Origin: Saprospiraceae bacterium
GTDB taxonomy: Bacteria > Bacteroidota > Bacteroidia > Chitinophagales > Saprospiraceae
Assembly (NCBI GenBank): GCA_007125435.1
Contig: SLDF01000087.1
Coordinates: forward strand, 1 to 7,999
DNA length: 7,999 bases
Direction: 5' to 3'
How positions within the stretch are numbered: the stretch's first letter is position 1; each line of letters begins with the position of its first letter. The translations under genes and the position numbers were made by a program. The notes below the pieces were generated by a model. It saw only the letters and a list, made by a program, of their open reading frames with translations. It made no database searches and was not told the DNA's origin. This document shows positions 6,385 through 7,999 of the stretch, in pieces.

Positions 6385-7999
6385 ATGATCGAGACAACTA
6401 CCCTGAATAAGAAAATGAAAGGTGATTTACCTCATGCCAATCATTTCAGATCCATTAGAAGGATTTCATTTTTTGTGTTATTTCTACTGCTCAGCTTTTC
6501 TACTTTACAGGCTCAGTATATAGTAGATTTTGAAGGCCCTGATGAAACCAAAAATGGATACGCTTCCGGCACAGTAAACCTTTCTGGGATAGATTGGGAT
6601 ATGACTGAAGCATTGATTGGGACATCTGCATCGGATTGGAAAAATGGAGATAGGTCAGCAAGAATGAGGGGTTACGGCACTTCATCAATGACAATGCTTG
6701 AAAATAAAGAAAATGGCCTAGGAATAGTTTCTTTTAACTATCGGCGATATGGCACAGACACTCAAGTTGATTGGCTTGTAGAATATAGCACTGATGATGG
6801 TATGTCTTGGACTCAAATTGGTAGCGACTTCACAGCTCCTGCTTCAAATGATGTTCAAACATTTTCTGAAGTAGTAAATGTCTCTGGGGATGTAAGGATA
6901 AGAATTAAACGAGCAACTGAATCTGGAACGTCTAATAGAAGACTTAATATCGATGATATAACCCTCACAGATTTTACGCCTGGAAGTCCAATCTTATTAG
7001 TAAGCCCTTTGGCGATAACAGGATTAGATTATGTTGAAGGGTCGGGCCCTTCTGCACCTCAATCCTTTGATATTTCAGGTACGGATCTTGATGAATCAGA
7101 TGTTGAAATTACAGCACCAATAAACTTTGAGATTGCACAAAACGCCTCTGGACCATATTCCTCATCCCTCACTTTTTCAAGCTATGATGGTTCATCAGAG
7201 ACTGTTTTTGTAAGACTTGAGGATGGTCTTTCAGCTGACAGCTACACGGGAGATGTTACTGTAAGCGGCGGTGGCGCAAGTGATGCTGAAGTTAGTACAT
7301 CTGGTGAAGTCACTCCTGTACCTCCATCACTCACGGCATTCAACGACCCATACGAAGAATCATTTGCAGGATTTATTAGTGAGCCAACACTTCCAGCCGG
7401 ATGGAGTGTAGATGCCACAGGAACCGCCGGTAACAAGTTAGACTTTTCTCCCTGGGCAAATGGCGGGAATAATAATACAGGCGTAAAATTTAGCACAGAT
7501 GAAGCAGATGTACTTGGGTATCAGCATACAGGGAGCACAGGCGTTTTTACGGCGACTTTAGAGATTTTGAATGACATCGGTCAAGATATTGAGACCTTAT
7601 TCGTAAAGTACACAGGTAAAGTAGAGCGAGTTGATGAGAATAGATGTCCTGAATGGACAGTTGAAGTTAATGGCGTTGAGCAGGCGGATTTATCTTATTC
7701 GACTTGCTCAGCTGAAGATGAAGAAAAGTCTGTAACAATAGACTTCAGCTCAAGCCCGATACCCCATGGAGCATCCATTACTATTGAGTGGTCCTCAGAT
7801 AGAGGGTTTAATGATGGAGGTTCTAGTCGACAGATAGGTGTAGCAGATGTCGAAGTCATGGCTATGATGGATGATCCTGAGATCACTTACGCCAACCTCC
7901 AATGGCCACCCGACGGCACCATAGAGATAGGGGATAACTTTGACGTTTTCGCACAGGTATTCATCGATGGCGTGACAGATAGTCCCGGACAAGGCGCAG
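6385..7999 (+). CDS. Exported multi-domain beta-sandwich protein, partial (3' end outside window)
   Basis: The frame stays open from an ATG at 6385, with an in-frame stop just upstream at 6370, to the window edge: 538 codons plus one base. The N-terminus is a signal peptide with a long basic lead and the hydrophobic core FFVLFLLLSFSTLQAQ (about 29-44). A second ATG at 6415 (residue 11) would give a more usual signal peptide and may be the real start. Residues 45-197 look like a jelly-roll or choice-of-anchor-like domain (VDFEGPDETKNGYASG, WLVEYSTDDGMSWTQIG, RRLNIDDITLTDF). Residues 203-308 are an Ig-like module of a type common in Bacteroidota exoproteins (LAITGLDYVEGSGPSAPQSF, FVRLEDGLSADSYTGDVTVSG). 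Residues 318-495 form another beta-rich module with two nearby cysteines (421 and 441). Residues 499-538 begin a further module (ITYANLQWPPDG, VTDSPGQGA). No catalytic domain is visible. A T9SS tail beyond the window is likely but unseen. Surface or secreted location is inferred. Confidence 0.85.
   Translation, partial: MIETTTLNKKMKGDLPHANHFRSIRRISFFVLFLLLSFSTLQAQYIVDFEGPDETKNGYASGTVNLSGIDWDMTEALIGTSASDWKNGDRSARMRGYGTSSMTMLENKENGLGIVSFNYRRYGTDTQVDWLVEYSTDDGMSWTQIGSDFTAPASNDVQTFSEVVNVSGDVRIRIKRATESGTSNRRLNIDDITLTDFTPGSPILLVSPLAITGLDYVEGSGPSAPQSFDISGTDLDESDVEITAPINFEIAQNASGPYSSSLTFSSYDGSSETVFVRLEDGLSADSYTGDVTVSGGGASDAEVSTSGEVTPVPPSLTAFNDPYEESFAGFISEPTLPAGWSVDATGTAGNKLDFSPWANGGNNNTGVKFSTDEADVLGYQHTGSTGVFTATLEILNDIGQDIETLFVKYTGKVERVDENRCPEWTVEVNGVEQADLSYSTCSAEDEEKSVTIDFSSSPIPHGASITIEWSSDRGFNDGGSSRQIGVADVEVMAMMDDPEITYANLQWPPDGTIEIGDNFDVFAQVFIDGVTDSPGQGA

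Noticed and set aside
7242..7496. 84-codon minus-strand frame, and similar minus-strand frames between 7695 and 7992
   Set aside because: They are antisense to the continuous plus-strand frame from 6385, which has a signal peptide and recognisable beta modules.

Overview
The window looks like a piece of a Bacteroidota chromosome. The evidence is a large secreted protein ending in a type IX secretion (T9SS) type A sorting domain, a second secreted protein built from beta-sandwich modules typical of Bacteroidota exoproteins, an AT-rich coding background, starts without clear Shine-Dalgarno sequences, and TAnnTTTG-like -7 boxes in front of three of the four genes. The lineage below phylum cannot be fixed from this sequence.

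Layout from left to right. (1) 78-661, minus strand: a frameshifted and C-terminally truncated Rpn/PDDEXK-family nuclease-transposase pseudogene. (2) 903-4106, plus strand: a complete 1067-residue exported protein with lamin-tail, chitobiase-C-terminal-like, CotH-kinase, InlB-B-like and jelly-roll-like modules and a T9SS tail. (3) 4615-5685, minus strand: prfA, peptide chain release factor 1, the only housekeeping gene. It is flanked by two diverged copies of a GC-rich repeat of about 116-119 bp in opposite orientation (4302-4417 and 5780-5898). (4) 6385-7999, plus strand: the first 538 codons of another exported modular protein, cut by the window edge.

The genes alternate in strand and are separated by long spacers, so no operon is evident. 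The two exported proteins are probably envelope or extracellular products. Nothing shows that they work together, and prfA is functionally unrelated to them.

No clearly new multi-gene system is visible. The points most worth following are the inverted repeat pair around prfA, the secreted CotH-kinase architecture, and a shift towards C-ending codons in the C-terminal modules of both exported genes, which hints at module exchange. No tRNA, rRNA, CRISPR array or intact mobile element was found.
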